64,000 nt of DNA from the NCBI RefSeq assembly GCF_949987515.2, contig NC_082685.1:29342168-29406167 (forward strand), read 5' to 3'. The DNA comes from Delphinus delphis (Eukaryota > Chordata > Mammalia > Artiodactyla > Delphinidae). This document shows positions 47,721-61,529 of the stretch, one piece after another. Position 1 is the stretch's first letter, and each line of letters opens with the position of its first letter. The position numbers and the translations under genes are program-made. Under the pieces are notes generated by a model, which was given only the letters and a program-made list of their open reading frames with translations, had not been told where the DNA came from and searched no databases.

Positions 47721-49789
47721 ACTTTGAGAAGTAAGGTAAGAACAAAGGAGTCGAAAGGAGAGTGCAAATTCTAACAAAAGGGAAAGTCTTTCAAAGGGGC
47801 TGTTGCTTGATATCATTTGAGACAAATCGCAAAAGCTTGAACTTGACCGAAGTTCAGGAAAAAAATTATTGCAGGCTTCTTTACCAAAACACAGCTCTAT
47901 CTCACGCAAACTGCAGCAATGTTTTTCTCTTCTGTAGCAACCCAGACGTGACAACAAATGCCTTCAAAGCAGAAACCCCCACGGAACTAGTGATGGCAGA
48001 GGCCTCTGACACACCCCAAGTGGGAAGAGACACACTTCACTTCCAAATTCTGACTAACAGGATCTCTGGTGGTTCCCTGGACCACTGGAAACTGTTAGTT
48101 TCTCCATCACGAATCTACTGTATTAAAGAATCTCTCCTACAGGCCACTGACTCACCTGAGCGGGGTAAATCCTGATTTATCTCTGTGGCTGGTGATACGA
48201 AAAGCAGATGACTGTGGGAAAGGAAAAGGACGGTGCTGCAGAGGATTTGCAAATCAAAAGCAAGATAGATGGAATTCCTCCTCCTTCAGGAAGCCTTTTT
48301 GGAGTGGATCAGATGAATTCCGATGGCTTCCTTAATGTACGGTGACAAGTGTGAGATATTTTATGGTTGCTCTGTTCTAGGACTACCATTGGGGCTAACA
48401 CTGGCATGTTACATATTAAACCACTCCCCTTGGCCACAGTTAGCCCATTAAATCTTTACAAATCTCTCTAACTTATACATGGTATATAATTGGGAAAAGT
48501 TTTCATTCTATGGGATTCTTTTTGTACAGAGCGTAGCAAAGTCATATGCTAGTTGCTTCTTGATAAAGCCTTTCATATTCTCTTCCTTTTGCCTTCTCTC
48601 CAATTAAATTCCTTGCCAAGAACAATGACCCTTGAGCTAAGCTCACTTATGAGAAACCATTTTCAACCATTTGTTTCTTTGTTCCTTCACTCATGTCTTC
48701 ATTTATTCACGTGCACATTCATTCAGCAATTAATTATTGAGCATCTACCCTGGGTTCCATGGATTTCTGAGGCTACAGAATCTGACTTCTAGGAAGGTAA
48801 AGAAAGACAGTCATAACCTATGCTCACCTTTTCACTGAGCCACAAAGATCGCGCCTTAACACTCTTTTTCCCCTTGTGGTTGTTACTATCAGAATGCTTC
48901 ATTTTTCATGTATGTTTTTATCCACGTTGCAGTTCATGCATAAAAATTTTCTAAGGGCCATTATGACATATTGCTCTGAAAAATTTTCATATATGCATAT
49001 TATTAAGCTAAACATGAGACCTTACCCCCTTCTCCCCACCCTGGTCTTATCTCCGAAAGCTAACTCACTATTCTGTTGGGTCTACATACACGCATGTCTC
49101 AATATACTAGGATTTTTTGCTAGCGTACCATTTAAAGGATGCTCTGTGACACACAGAGAAATTCAGAAGAATGTTAATTATTACCTGTGGAGAGAAACTA
49201 TAACATTTTGATTCATTTGTGCTTTAAACTGAATGTGGTATTTATCAACTGTCTTTTATGTTTCATTCTAGATAATAGAGCATGGCGAATTGGAGTCCTC
49301 AATTATGCACATGGAATATAAGTGCTCTACTGCTTTCTTAGCAAGGTTCAGACTTGGAATTCCTGCCCTGGATTCTGAATCACATCAGTAGGACACCCAT
49401 GGCCCTTGGGGGTACTCTCTGCACACTTAAAGTGCAGTGAGGCATCAGGATGCATGAAGTGAAAATGGAAGTGGACCATGTGAAGAGGTCTCACCACTCG
49501 GGTTTACCCTGATTGTCCAAGCCACATCTGTCTGCACATCTGCAAGTACCCTAAGCTCGTGGCCCTCATTCTGTGAAAAACACAAGTGACGTATAATTGA
49601 TATGTTTTCCTAGTTAAAGCACGTGTAATCTGAACCGAAGAAGAAACCATAAATAGGAGTGAGAAAAGCAGACTTTAACATTAAAAATACAGAAAATCTA
49701 AGGACTGCTTCATTAGAGAACTAAAAAATAAATGACCTATTCAATTAACCAGAAGAAGCTCATGGCAAACGAGAGCATTGTGCCGGGAC
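47721..49789. other. Unassigned intronic sequence
   Basis: A short reverse L2-like piece may lie at 48690-48780 ('attcagcaattaattattga'). The 137-codon open frame at 47762-48175 shows no recognisable protein. No exon called. Confidence 0.45.
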
Positions 49790-50455
49790 AGACTTTTGAC
49801 AGACGTGAACGCTAATCAAAATACCATGATGGGAACACTCATACCTTGCTGGTGGGGATGCAAAATGGTACAGTCACCCGGGAAAAGAGTTTGCTGGTTT
49901 CCCACGATACTACACGTACCCACACCAACTAATAATCCCGATCGTAGTATTCATCCTAGAGAAATGAAAATGTATGTTCACCCAAAACCCACACGTGAAC
50001 GTTTTATAGCGGCTCTAGTCTTAATCACCAAAAACCAGAAACAACTCAGAGGTCCCACAATGAGTGAATGGATAAACAAAGCGGGGTACAATGGAATAGT
50101 ACGTAGCAGTGGAAGGAATCAGCTACGGATACAACAATCGGGATAGGTCTCCAAGGCACCAGGCCGAACGAGAGAAGTCAGTTTCAAAAGGTTACCTACT
50201 GTATGATGCCGTCCATAGGACATTCTCAAAAGACCAAAACTTTAGTGACTGAGAACAGATCAGTGACTGCCAGGGGTTGGGACTGGGGGATGGTGTGACT
50301 ACAAAAGGATGGCACAAGGGAGGTTTTTGAGGTGATGGAGCTGTTCTGTGTCACAATAGTGACCGGTGGTTACACAAATCTATTCATGTGTTAAAAGTCA
50401 TGGAACCCTACACCATAAAGGTAGGTACTATATGTTAATTTTTAAAAGTATAACA
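49790..50455 (+). mobile_element. Old L1 3' end
   Basis: 'cttgctggtggggatgcaaa', 'cctagagaaatgaaaatgta', 'gagtgaatggataaacaaag', 'tcaaaaggttacctactgta', 'gtgactgccaggggttggga' and 'ctattcatgtgttaaaagtc' follow an old (L1MB-like) L1 end. Divergence is high. Confidence 0.85.
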
Positions 50456-53159
50456 AAACAGAATTAAACGCCTTGATGAATGCTAAGAGCAAGACAGAGT
50501 TATTCGGTGTTGATGGGGGAAAGATTTGCCTCAGGTCAGGAGCCATTTCAGGTACAGAAGCTGAGGCCCTTCTCCAAAAAACAAGGGAGCAAATTGACCC
50601 CCAACCTTGAACATCTGTTTTCAACATATATAACAGCATATCCTTAAAAATAATAATACAAAAAAAGCACACCAGAAAAAACCCCAGATGGAATCAAGAT
50701 CTGTGTAAAAGTCCTATCGGCATGTCGCTAATAGTTTTGGTATTTGAATTCATTAGAATATTGTTTGCTGAAGCTCGTGTACCTCTCGCAAGCTGTTTAA
50801 GAAACTACGCTGTGTAAGGAGGAGATAGGATGGTTTTGCACAATCCGTAACCTCGTAGCAACCTTAACAGTACTGCATCATTCATAACAGTAAGATCATT
50901 AGTTGATGGGAGACAAATTACAGAGCTTCACAACCTGCTATACTTCCTGACTCCATACAAGGCAATTCTTCATGAAGGGAGATTGCTACCCAGGAAGAGA
51001 AACTTCTGTCTGTCTTATGAAATTTCCCATAGTAGAAGGGGTCGATTCTGGGAGCAGAGAAGTAGAGTAAAAGAAAAAAAAAAAAAGTTGTAAAAGTATT
51101 TAGAAAGAACCCCGAAGGCAGCTCACAATTCAGCTACATGTCAGGGACTCAACAGAACCTAAGCTGGGAGAAACGGAGAAAATCATACCCGTCTTATTTA
51201 AAGGTGATGGCACAGTTCTGTATGATGCCATGGATTTATTGGAAAAACATCTTCAGGAATGGAGGGGTCGCCAGCAGTGGATACAGGTCTGGCCCTTTAC
51301 GTGGCCATCTACACTGACCTGGCTTGTGCTGGTGCCTGTGCTAACAACTGGCCAGTGCCTTCTCATCTTGTAGATTTTACATCCTTCTGCAATCCCTTCC
51401 TGACCACTTTCTTCCCGTGCAGGTGGAATGGACCCTTCTCTCTTTCAGGAGCTCCAGGTACCACTTACAGATGCTCCTTTCCCACGTGCCACTCTTTACT
51501 GCCCTTGTCCCCTCGCACAAGGGACCGAGTTCCAGGTCCAGGGTCTGTTACATGATGGGGTAGGGGAAGAGCAATAACTTCTTGCTGGTAAATGGATGAA
51601 TGAAAAGGGATATCAAGGTTGCCAATAGCAACGGCTTAACCTGGGGAAACAGGTGTGATGTAATTAGCATAGTGTCTGTGCAGCTCTAGCACCTGTGACC
51701 CACATCAGTCCTGTCCTTCAGAGGCCAGGAAGTTCCTAACTGATGCACTGGGATCCTGGCAGAAAGGAGAGGGAAGTACGGGAAAACGACACTGCCTGCA
51801 TTCGGAGTAGGGACTGTGGCTTACAAAGGCTGGTCCCAAAAAGGGGACGAGGGCAAAGTGTGAGAAGCGAGAATTCTAACCAGGGTAGCATAGGCACTGA
51901 CAAATAACAGGATGGGCTAATTGCTCTTCTTTGCTCCTGTTTCTGGCTCAGTTGGGTAGAGCAGTTCACGTCTTATTTCCTCTTCCCTTCCTGGGCACAT
52001 TTTCCCCCTGGCTCTGCCCTTGTCCCTTAGGTGTTCTGTTCTTTCCCACGCACACGTATGAGGACACAGCTAAAAGGCCATCTATTGTTTTGATGTTTCC
52101 AGCCCCTGTTCTTTGCTTCCAAGCCTCAGGGCAAGTCTATAAGAAACCATCATTCTGCTTACCTGGACGATTCAAGGGCAGTGCTGCCTGCACAACCGTC
52201 CGGCCGACCGTGTAGTCAGCTAGGGCTCCTCTATCACAATAGCTGACTGTAGAGCTGAGGACACAAATGCCAGTCCCTGGAAAGCCGGTGCTACACAGGC
52301 TGGACCCGAGATACCCACTCGTGAGACTGTCTGAACGAGGAGAGCCTGCTTGCAGGAGGGCAGCAAGGTGCAGCAATGTGGGCAGCCCTGAGTCAGGAAG
52401 GCGGTAGCTATCTTTGTCTTTCCTCCCGGGGATCACGCTGCCAGTCTGGTTAATACCCAAAGGCTCTCGACATTTCTCATTGCTCCAGCCAAACTCCCTC
52501 GTCCCAATTTCTCCCTCTGAAGCAGCCCTTTCTCTGTGTTACATCAGGGGCGAGACTTGTCATCAGCGCTTGTTTTTCCGTAAGGAAGCAGCCCTTTTCA
52601 GGTCCTTGCTTTTAAAGGTCACGACCAGTGTGGCATGTCTGCAACCCCACTGGGTTACATTTTGGGGAATCCAGTGAAGTGTGGTTTGAAGCCAAAACAG
52701 TTTGAAAGAACGTATCAGGGGAGAAAACATGGATCCTGTCCCCTTCTTCTAGGAGGGGGTCTGGTGTTCTGAGGGAAGTGAAATGCTATTGTTCTGCTCC
52801 ACTTCCACGCTCCCATTCTGTTTTCGTTGAGGAACAAACAACTAACATGATAGGGCACTGGGAATTCAAAACATTTGGGGGTTTAGAGTAGGATCTGATG
52901 TGAAAATATGTGGGTGGATTTTACTGTTCTAGAAAACAGCCTTTCTCAGCCTAACCAAACAAAGTATTCCAGGGGGTAAATAGCGTCCTGAGGGAATTAG
53001 TCCCAGTTTAGCCTGATTTCTAGAATTCGTTTGATCATTCTAGATGAAGTAGCACCTTCCATAAGGTGCTATCTCAGTTGTTTTCACCGTATTTACTCTT
53101 TTATATAGTCTCCTTGAGTACTTTGTGTCAAATTCATTTTTCACACTAATCATCAACAA
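50456..53159. other. Unassigned intronic sequence
   Basis: Mixed composition. The part from about 51360 to 51605 vaguely resembles an L2 3' end ('aatcccttcctgaccacttt' ... 'aatggatgaatgaaa'), too weak to list separately. A poly(A) run lies near 51073-51086. No exon recognised. Confidence 0.45.
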
Positions 53160-53485
53160 TACTGATAATAATTGTAGTACTAATAGCTAACCTTTGTGAG
53201 CCCCTATTTATGCCAGCTTCTATGTCAAGAATTTTATTTACTTAACACAGAATGCTAAGTAATGATAAGATATTGACTTACTTAACACAGAATAATGAGA
53301 TTATCTAAGTAAAATAATCTTACTTAGCCCTTACAGTGACCCTAAGGGAACGTGCCCATCACACAGATCAGGAGACTAGGGCTTAGAGAGGTTAAGTAAC
53401 TTGCTTCAGGTTGCACAGCTGGAAAGGAAGAACCAGGCCAGGCCATCTGATTCCACAGCCCTTGCCCTTCATGCTAGGTGGTCCT
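53160..53485 (-). repeat. MIR SINE with internal duplication
   Basis: Reverse MIR: 'cacacagatcaggagactag', 'gcttagagaggttaagtaac', 'cttgcttcaggttgcacagc'. The string 'cttaacacagaat' starts at 53241 and 53281, indicating a local duplication of about 40 bp in the left half. Confidence 0.85.
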
Positions 53486-56321
53486 GGGTTGCAAATGGGC
53501 TTTTCATCACACATTACTCATAAATGAGGAGGTCCAAGGAGGGAACTTTCCAGATAACCAAAACTAACCGCAAGTGCTTGGATGTTTTTATTTGAACCAT
53601 GTTATGTAGATATAATAATTCAAACGTGGACGCTAAATTTGGCTGCATCTTCAAAGAGAGCATAATGAACATAGTTCAACATTTAACTGATGACTGAAAA
53701 CCGATGAAGAGCACACATAATTGTTCTAGGCGGACAGCTAGCTCTGTATCTCCTGATTTACTCTGTCTCCTTCTTGGAGGTCAGGCTGTCCGGTGTCAAT
53801 CTCGGGGTTGCCTCTGGGCCTACTGCTTTGCTCGGTACCATCACACGCACCCCTCCATTCCTGCCGTCCATCTTTTAAGTTATTTTTTTTTTAATTATTA
53901 CAATGAAAAGAAATTACATGCTAAGGAAGAACAAACAAGAGCCCAGATGAAAACCTAATGAAGTACAGAACAAAGGCTTCCTTAACGCTATTGTGAGAAC
54001 TTAGGAGCGCACTGAAAAAACTCATTTTTCAACTTGGGGTTCTATTCCAGAAAGCCAAGGTTGCCAAGGATCTGTCGAGAACACTCACTGTGTTCTGAAT
54101 CGTTACTTAACTGGTTTCTGTAGAGGATTTTTTTTCCCAGCTGGAATATAAAACTGGAAGCCGGCGATCGCTGTATATTTGGAAAATGAACGCTTGCCAG
54201 TGCTTAGGCCAGGGCTGCAGAGATAAGAACCTCCCCTCCGAGGATTTTGAGTCGAGCTCTTTTCAATAGGATATGGAGGCTGCTCTGGGTGAAGAAACGA
54301 GGGACACTTGGCTTTGTCTTGGGGCTGGCAACTATGGCCCCATGGATCATTTTCAGACCTTGGGCTAATGTTTTGTTCATCTTTGAAGGATAGTTAAAAA
54401 AAAAAAAAGAAGATGTGATAGAGACCATATGTAGCTCACAAAGTGAAGCCTAAAATATTTACTATCTGGACCTTTACAGAAAAAATTTGCTGACTTCTGG
54501 CCTAGTGGGTGAGGGAAGTCTTCCTGGAGGAAGAGGTACGTGAGCAGTCTCATAGATTCATCAAGATCTACTTCAGTCTTGCGCACACACGTAGGTATGT
54601 TTATTATAGGTATATTACGTTTGTGTGAATGAACGAATGATGAAACACACAGGCATAATTGGTAGGTTCAATTAGTTTTGATCATAGGCTATGGTTCTGG
54701 CTTATTCCACTGGGCTGATACCTTGAGCAAACACAGACTCTAAATCAGACACATTCGTGTCAGCGTACGGGAGAAACAACCGAGAAAAAAAATAAAACAT
54801 CAACAGTCGAGTTTCCTTTCTCAGGTTTCACATTACATTCAATCAATCTATACAGGACTGAGACATTCAAATATGGAATTACAGTAAGGCACGCGCTAAG
54901 TGTCCAAAAAATGACAAATCACTGAAGTTAATACTCCCCCCACACACCTGCAATCAGCCTCCCTACTTACAACTGTTCACCTAGGACAATGGGAAAATGA
55001 GCAAACACATCTTTTTCTTCTCTGGTGTTTTATACCTCGCCTACTACTTGGGTTTCATTGAAACAGAAATGTCACACTGCTATCTTTAGAACATTCAGAG
55101 TTTGAACTAAAAAACACTGTAGCTGGTGCCACGGACAAAAAGTGAAGACATGCAGATTTCATCTCTGGAACAGCAAAAGGAGACACAATTTCAAAACAGC
55201 TATTAATCTGTGATGAGGGAAAACGCAGAAAGGCATAGGAGTTTCCTTCCAACCACAGTCAAAGCCAAAGTTAAAGAATCCAGCTATTTCTGAAGCAATT
55301 AGCAGTATGTATTATTTCCCAGCACTCATGAACAGAATCATTTTGAAAACCAGTGCTCTTGACGCATTTCACTATAAAATCAATTACTTTTAAAAGCAGG
55401 AAGCTCATTCTCCGCTCCGGGAACATATGATACACCACCTGCCTGTTCCAAGAGATGCTTCGTGTTTTTTAAAAAAATGGGCTTATGGAATTGGGGTGCT
55501 CGTCCTTCTGGTGTTATCTGCACATTTCTGCATAACGAATTTCAAATTCTCTCTTTACTTCTATGACCATTACGCGGCCCCATTCACAAGCATTCTGAGT
55601 CTACACCATAGGGGAACTTTCATCTCTTGTTAGGAATTACGTTTTCCAAACCTGATATGATCTTAATTATCAGAAGTGCATTCATGCCCCAGTTCAATCT
55701 CTAACATCATAATAAAGTACAATAGCTCCATTTCAGATGAGAAAGAGCTGATTCAGGGAGATACTGTATGTGTCTGTTTGCATAACACGAATCAGGCCTG
55801 GACTTATTTTCTTAGAGAGATGCTTCATGGATAACATTTTCATTTTCATCAAAGGCAAGCAATTTAAAAGCTTCTGTTGCTGTGGACACTCTCTATAGCA
55901 GGGGATCTGGGCTGATTACAAATGGCAATGTTTTTCAAGGGGCAAAAGGTGCTATTTTATTTCCAGAGCACATGAGGTAAAGCATGGTCACAATGGTGCT
56001 GCAATACTTTGGGATCTTTTGTTTTTTTGCAGAAAAGGAAAATAACTCCTCCCAGCTAAGGCTGGCACTGATAAAGCTGTAAGTGTTATGGAACTATATG
56101 GTATATGACGTTCGTATCTCTCAGTAAGTGTTTTAAACAGATCATTTTCTACCAGAGCAAAAACAGTAACTTTTCCTGGCCATTTTAAATGTCATTTAAT
56201 GAATTTCCTGTTTGGTTCAATTAAAGCCTCCTTGAAAAGAAGTCATGCTTTCTTTCCCAAAAATCTCTCTCTGTTCTAGGAACAATTTACTCACTGTCAA
56301 AAACTGGCTAAGCATCTTCAA
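53486..56321. other. Unassigned, repeat-poor intronic sequence
   Basis: Only short homopolymers (T run near 53884, A run near 54395). The stretch 55780-56270 is AT-rich and free of recognisable repeats, so it is a candidate conserved noncoding element, untested. Confidence 0.45.
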
Positions 56322-56402
56322 TGGAAAAAAAAAAAAAAAGAAAGAAAGAAAGAAAGAAAAGAGAGAGAGAGAGGAAAGAAGAAGAAAAAGAAAAGGAAAA
56401 AT
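56322..56402. repeat. Purine simple repeat, (A)n(GAAA)n(GA)n(GAA)n
   Basis: A continuous purine-only strand: an A run, GAAA units, GA units and then GAA/GGAAA units. Confidence 0.95.
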
Positions 56403-57244
56403 GTTCAGTTCACCCTAAGTCAATTGTCAACAGACTATAGAAAATCAGAATTTTTGGAACAAGCTTGAAGTCCATGCCCCAAAACAAAAAATCCTTTTTT
56501 TGACTTTTCATTAATTCTTCATACAATGTCACTAATTTATTTGTTCCAACAACAAATTGAAAATTTTATGTCTAAACATCCATCAGCACCCAGATAAAAA
56601 TTACTTGTTATGAAATCTGTATTTGTGGGGATGTGTCTCAGGTCATGTCAAACCTGCCCTTTAAGTTACTTCTGAAAAAGCCTCCTCTCTCTGAGATAGG
56701 CCAGACCCAACTGATCTTTTTATGTCTCTGGTCTTCTCTGAAAGAAAGTAAGAATTGCTATTTCCCCAGAGCACAGTAAAGAGATCTGAGCATGCCTCTT
56801 CTTTAAGCAATAACCACTAATATGGGTTCTACTTGCACCAGACATCTGTAATGCTCTGGGCAGTATTTTCTGGTGCGATAACAGTGTTGTCTTGAGAACT
56901 GGTGCATGGAGAGGACAGAAGGCAGAGAGGCAGAGCTGAACTACTCACTTGTGCTCCTATCTAAGGGACAATGCTGTTATCCTGCAGGAAAACCGAGCCC
57001 TGAGCCATCAAGGAAAGTTTCATAAATCTTCCTCCACCAGTTTTGTCAGTCTCTGTTCTAGCTTACGGCCCGTGGCTGACCTGGGTTAGAATCCACTCTC
57101 TCGTATAAGGATACCAAGCGATCTGAAAAATCACTGAAGAACATTGCTCAGACTCCTTCAGGTCCAGACCCCAACTTCTTCAACAGCCCATCCTATGGGC
57201 AATCTTTCCTGGAAATGAGCCAGAACTCATGCTAAGAAGTCCAA
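56403..57244. other. Unassigned intronic sequence
   Basis: No recognised feature. Confidence 0.5.
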
Positions 57245-57425
57245 TAGCCATTAACTGAGCATCTGTTTTGTCCCTGGGCCCAAGCTTGATGCTTAGAACC
57301 ATGTGATGCCTAAGATTTAGCCCTCACCCTGGAGGAGTTTGTAGTCCAGTAGGAGGAACAGACAACTTCAACAGAACTTGGTAAGTGGTAAGAAAGGAGA
57401 GGGTGCAGGGTGCTGTGTAATTGTC
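57245..57425 (-). repeat. L2-like LINE fragment
   Basis: 'attaactgagcatctgtttt', 'accctggaggagtttgtagt', 'ccagtaggaggaacagacaa' is the reverse of the LINE 3' half. Confidence 0.6.
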
Positions 57426-58077
57426 TTCTCATGATGATAATAACATAATGCAAACTCATAAGCTTCTGCATGGACTCAGAATTTTCTAGACTGGAGCAAT
57501 TTCATGGGCAAGTGAGGCAGGCTGTAACATCCTCTCATAGGCCCTTCTCAAATGCGCTTAGGAAAGTCTAGGAATGACCCTGCCCTTCTTCACACATTCT
57601 GCCCACACACATTTGGGTGTCTCTTATGTGCCCTTGAAAGATCGAGGCTTATCACTCCATCTTCATTTACCACTGAATAATTAAATGCACTGCTCTTCCC
57701 ATCACATGTAATTTTGGGAACCTGAAAGCTCTAGCTATTGGCCTAAAACCCTCTGTCCCACGGCTCCAGTAGAAGTGCCTCAGGTTACACTAGGAATATC
57801 CTTTATGGACCTAGAGGAAACAAATGCCTTCATAACATGTGAGAGCTTCATGTTACCCAATTAATCTAATTATCACTCGGTGTCTTATCAAGGCTTAGGG
57901 TCCAGAGGGGCTGGGAAACAGAACTGGTGAGTTCCGATGTTGGAGTGAGAATGAGGTGGGAACCTCAGGCCTTTGGGGGGGCTGTTTTAGAGAAGGTAAG
58001 AAAATGCTAGTAGAGGAAATGAGAAAAGACAATGAGAATTTTCCATCCTTGTCTTAGATTCTTACTACGCCCCCTCC
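57426..58077. other. Unassigned intronic sequence
   Basis: No recognised feature. Confidence 0.5.
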
Positions 58078-58166
58078 CCAGGGAGGAGCAGGAACAGGGG
58101 AAGGGGGAGGAAGAAGAAGAAGAAAAAGGAAGAATAGGAAGAGGAAAAGGATGAAGGAGCGAAAGG
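58078..58166. repeat. GGA/GAA-rich purine tract
   Basis: Nearly pure purine sequence of AGG, GAA and GGAAA steps about 90 bases long. Confidence 0.85.
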
Positions 58167-58296
58167 TGGTTTCGGCGCGATTAACTGATTTTCCTTTCTG
58201 CAAAATGGAATAAACCATACTAACCCACCTCCTGGACATCAGTGGGCATATTGGGATAATGTTGGTGATATCCTTACCAGAAAAAAAGGGACTTAG

Positions 58297-58505
58297 GGGC
58301 TTCCCTGGTGGCGCAGTGGCTGAGAGTCCGCCTGCCGATGTAGGGGACGCGGGTTCGTGCCCCGGTCCGGGAAGATTCCACGTGCCGCGGAGCGGCTGGG
58401 CCCGTGAGCCATGGCCGCTGAGCCTGCACGTCCGGAGCCTGTGCTCCGCAACGGGAGAGGCCACGGCAGTGAGAGGCCCGCGTACCACAAAAAAAAAAAA
58501 AAGAA
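58297..58505 (+). mobile_element. CHR-2 SINE
   Basis: Full-length CHR-2 close to the family consensus. Target duplication 'aaaaaaagggacttag' (58281-58296 and about 58507-58522). Confidence 0.97.
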
Positions 58506-58522
58506 AAAAAAAAGGGACTTAG

Positions 58523-59425
58523 TTTCCTACATTGCACCTTGATAATTACCGGCATTTTTAACTCAAGAGCATCAGCCTTTACTGTGGCAGACATTTGGCT
58601 AAGGCAGAATCCACAAGGCTAGGTGTGTTTCAGAGTGGTGTGGGCAGGTGCCAGGAGACAGGCTGCGATGGAGCTCAAGGATGACCTTCTGCAGTCTTAG
58701 GCAAGCCAAGGCAGGCAACTTAATTCTAGCTGATGAATCCCTTCCTTCCTAGATCTGTCCAAGCCAGATCAGCCTTCCCAGGGATTTCAATAAAGAAAAC
58801 ACCCCCAAAACCTAGGTTCTGATACTGTACGTATTGCTTGCTTTCCTCAAATGTAAACTGTTTGCACATGGAGGCATCCTGCCCTCCCTCAAAATGGGCA
58901 GCATACACGAGGAAGCCCTCTCTGCATGTACTGGAAAAAAAAAAAAAGGATTAACTTATGTACTTAGGCCCCCAAGGGAGTGACATAAACCCAGTTGGTG
59001 TCCCTGCATCCAGGAGACTGCATTAGCACTACTGCATTGTCCGGGAAACTTGCAAACTCACATGCGGCTGACATCTCCCCCGACCCGGCATCGTAGATAA
59101 CTCACAGGCACTATTTGCTCCCCAGTGTCAGTGAAATAATGTTCCACGGACATATTCCAATGTCAGTGGAAAAATAATGTTCAGGAAAGGGGTTCCTTGT
59201 ATTTCATGGCAACTTTGGAATGATAAGACATTGGAGAGAAGCGAGGAGTGATGTAAAGATTTTTGACCTTAGACTGATGAAATCAACCCCATTGAAGGAG
59301 TGGATGTTTAATCACGAGCAAACAAAACAAAAATCAAAATAAAAATGGAGAAATCAAAACAAAACTCAAAATAAATTTAAAATTACTTAAAAGCCCTGTT
59401 TTCTTTCTCTCTTTCCCATAAAAAG

Positions 59426-59428
<3 letters not shown>
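58523..59428. other. Unassigned intronic sequence
   Basis: No recognised repeat or exon. A poly(A) run lies near 58934-58946. Confidence 0.5.

Positions 59429-59457
<29 letters not shown>
59429..59457. repeat. (AC)14 microsatellite
   Basis: A perfect AC run of 29 bases. Confidence 0.97.
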
Positions 59458-59529
59458 GCAGGTTACTCACAAGAAGACAAAAATTCAAATCCCAAGCTGT
59501 TAATACCAAATGTTTGTTGTTTTGTTTTA

Positions 59530-60530
59530 AGTAAAACTTTTAAATTTGAGATAATTATAGATTCACATGCGGTTGTAAGAATAATGCCGAGAGATACCAA
59601 GTACCCTTTTCCACTTTCCCCTAATTGTAACTTTCTATGAAACAACAGCAACAATATTACAACTAAGATGTTGATATTGACCCAGTCAAGATACAGAACA
59701 TTTCCATCACCAAGAGGGTCCCTCATACTGCTCTTTTCTGGCCACATCCACTTCTCTTCCACCCTCCCTTTTAAAAAGTGAGGTGAACTTTAGACATCCC
59801 AATCTTAAGCATACAGTTTGAAAAGTTTTGATAAATAATGCACCCATGTAACTCTCAGCTCTCTCAAGATACAGACTACTTCCATCACCCCAGAAAGTTC
59901 CCTTGTGTCCTTTTTCAGGCAATCCCCAAGCCCTCTAAGTCATGCTTATGATTTCGACCACCATAAATTAGTTTTACATGTTTTGAACATTTATAAAGGG
60001 AAGGATAAGTCTGTGCTATTTTGTATCTGACTTCTTTTGCTCAGCGTAACGTTTCTGAGATTCACCCATGCTGTTCTGTATCTCAGTAGCTTACTCCACT
60101 GTATCGCTAAATACTACTCCATGTGTGATACGAGAGTTTAATTATCCATTAATTTGTGGGTGAACGTTTGTTTTGTTTCCAGTCTATGGTTATTTAGAAC
60201 CAAAGCTGCTATTAACATTCAGGCAAAAATCTACTTTGGGACATATACTTTTATTTTTGGAGGGTTAACACTCAGGATTGGGATTGCTGGATATATGTTT
60301 AATTGTATAAGAAAATGCCAAACCATTTTCCTAAGTGATTATATGACTTTACAACCCGCCATCCCCACCACTGTATATGAAGTATTCTACATCCCTGCTA
60401 GTATTAATGTTGTCAATCTTTTAAATTTTAGCCACTGTGGTATGTGTGAAATGATACTAAGTTTTATTTCTTTCTACCCAGACACATGGCAGAAAGAAAG
60501 TCTTGAGATGCATTTTGCCTGCTTGTTTGT
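59530..60530 (-). mobile_element. Old L1 3' UTR and ORF2 end
   Basis: 'gagataattatagattcaca', 'agtcaagatacagaacattt', 'ttttgctcagcgtaacgttt', 'gggattgctggatatatgtt' and 'accattttcctaagtgatta' are the complement of an ancient L1. The similar 'tcaagatacagaacatttcc' (near 59687) and 'tcaagatacagactacttcc' (near 59864) suggest two overlapping fragments. Confidence 0.85.
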
Positions 60531-61529
60531 TTGTGAGATACATTTTGTAATGCAATGTGTGGATTAGACGTCTTGTTGGATCTCAGTTAAAGCCACAGCT
60601 TAAGCATCTAGCTGGCAACATAAGACAAGACATGCCATCTCAAGCTCTCCAGATGCTTCTAATGCAGGCAGTCCTCCAACTTCACTGTGACCAACAGTCC
60701 TGGGGAATATAAGTTCCATGTGATCCTGACTTATGCATTTAGCAGGGTCCCCTTCAGGTTCTGGCGAACACTTTATCCATGCTTTGGTTACCTTGAGTTG
60801 AAGGAAGTGTTAACCCCTTCAACTGGGATATACCCAGCAGTCCCAATCCTAAGTGTCAGGAACTCTAAATATTTTTCCGCCTTTATGCTATTGCCAAGAG
60901 AGATGAAAATTGGCTGACAGGTCAGACTAGCCAGTTGGACATTTTCACCTACTCTGCATGCTCCTGTCGAGAAAAACAACGTTTGGCCCATCAATGGGCA
61001 TCCTATTGACTTGCTTGCATGGTTCCTGGCAGGCGCCCATGGACAGAAATGGATCAGAGCTGGTCCCCATGACGCTGACACAGGAGTCGGCAATAACACC
61101 TCGCCTGTCATCTGCGTTCAGCTAACTGGACCCCAGAGCCAAGAACTGCACCTGATTCTGCTCACCTGTTAAAAGTATGTATAAAGACAAATATATGACT
61201 AAAGTTTGGATGTAGAGAGATGCTATAATCACATCTGTGAGCTGATATGAAGCATCCCCTCCTCTCCGGGGTGAATCTGAGAGACAAGAAAACAAAAATA
61301 AGAAGACCCAGGACTTGGACACTGTCAGCACACGGAGCCGGTCACGAGTACAAACACAGGGGTGTTTTCACACAGCAGGCATGACAGTAAGGCACTCAAA
61401 GAGACTTTCATGTATGTTTTATTCTAACATCTTTCTGCTTTATAGTCACACCTCATGTCTCTATATAGTCACACATATTCCTTGGGTAACTTTGATCAGA
61501 AGATGATGGCCAGGAGAGAGAGAGATCTG
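60531..61529. other. Unassigned intronic sequence
   Basis: No confident repeat or exon. Confidence 0.5.

Noticed and set aside
47762..48175. 137-codon plus-strand open frame
   Set aside because: No family resemblance, low-complexity evidence or splice sites; treated as chance.
58054..58594. Open frames of 87-144 codons on both strands
   Set aside because: They are translations of the CHR-2 SINE and the neighbouring purine tract; similar peptides appear at every CHR-2 copy in the window.
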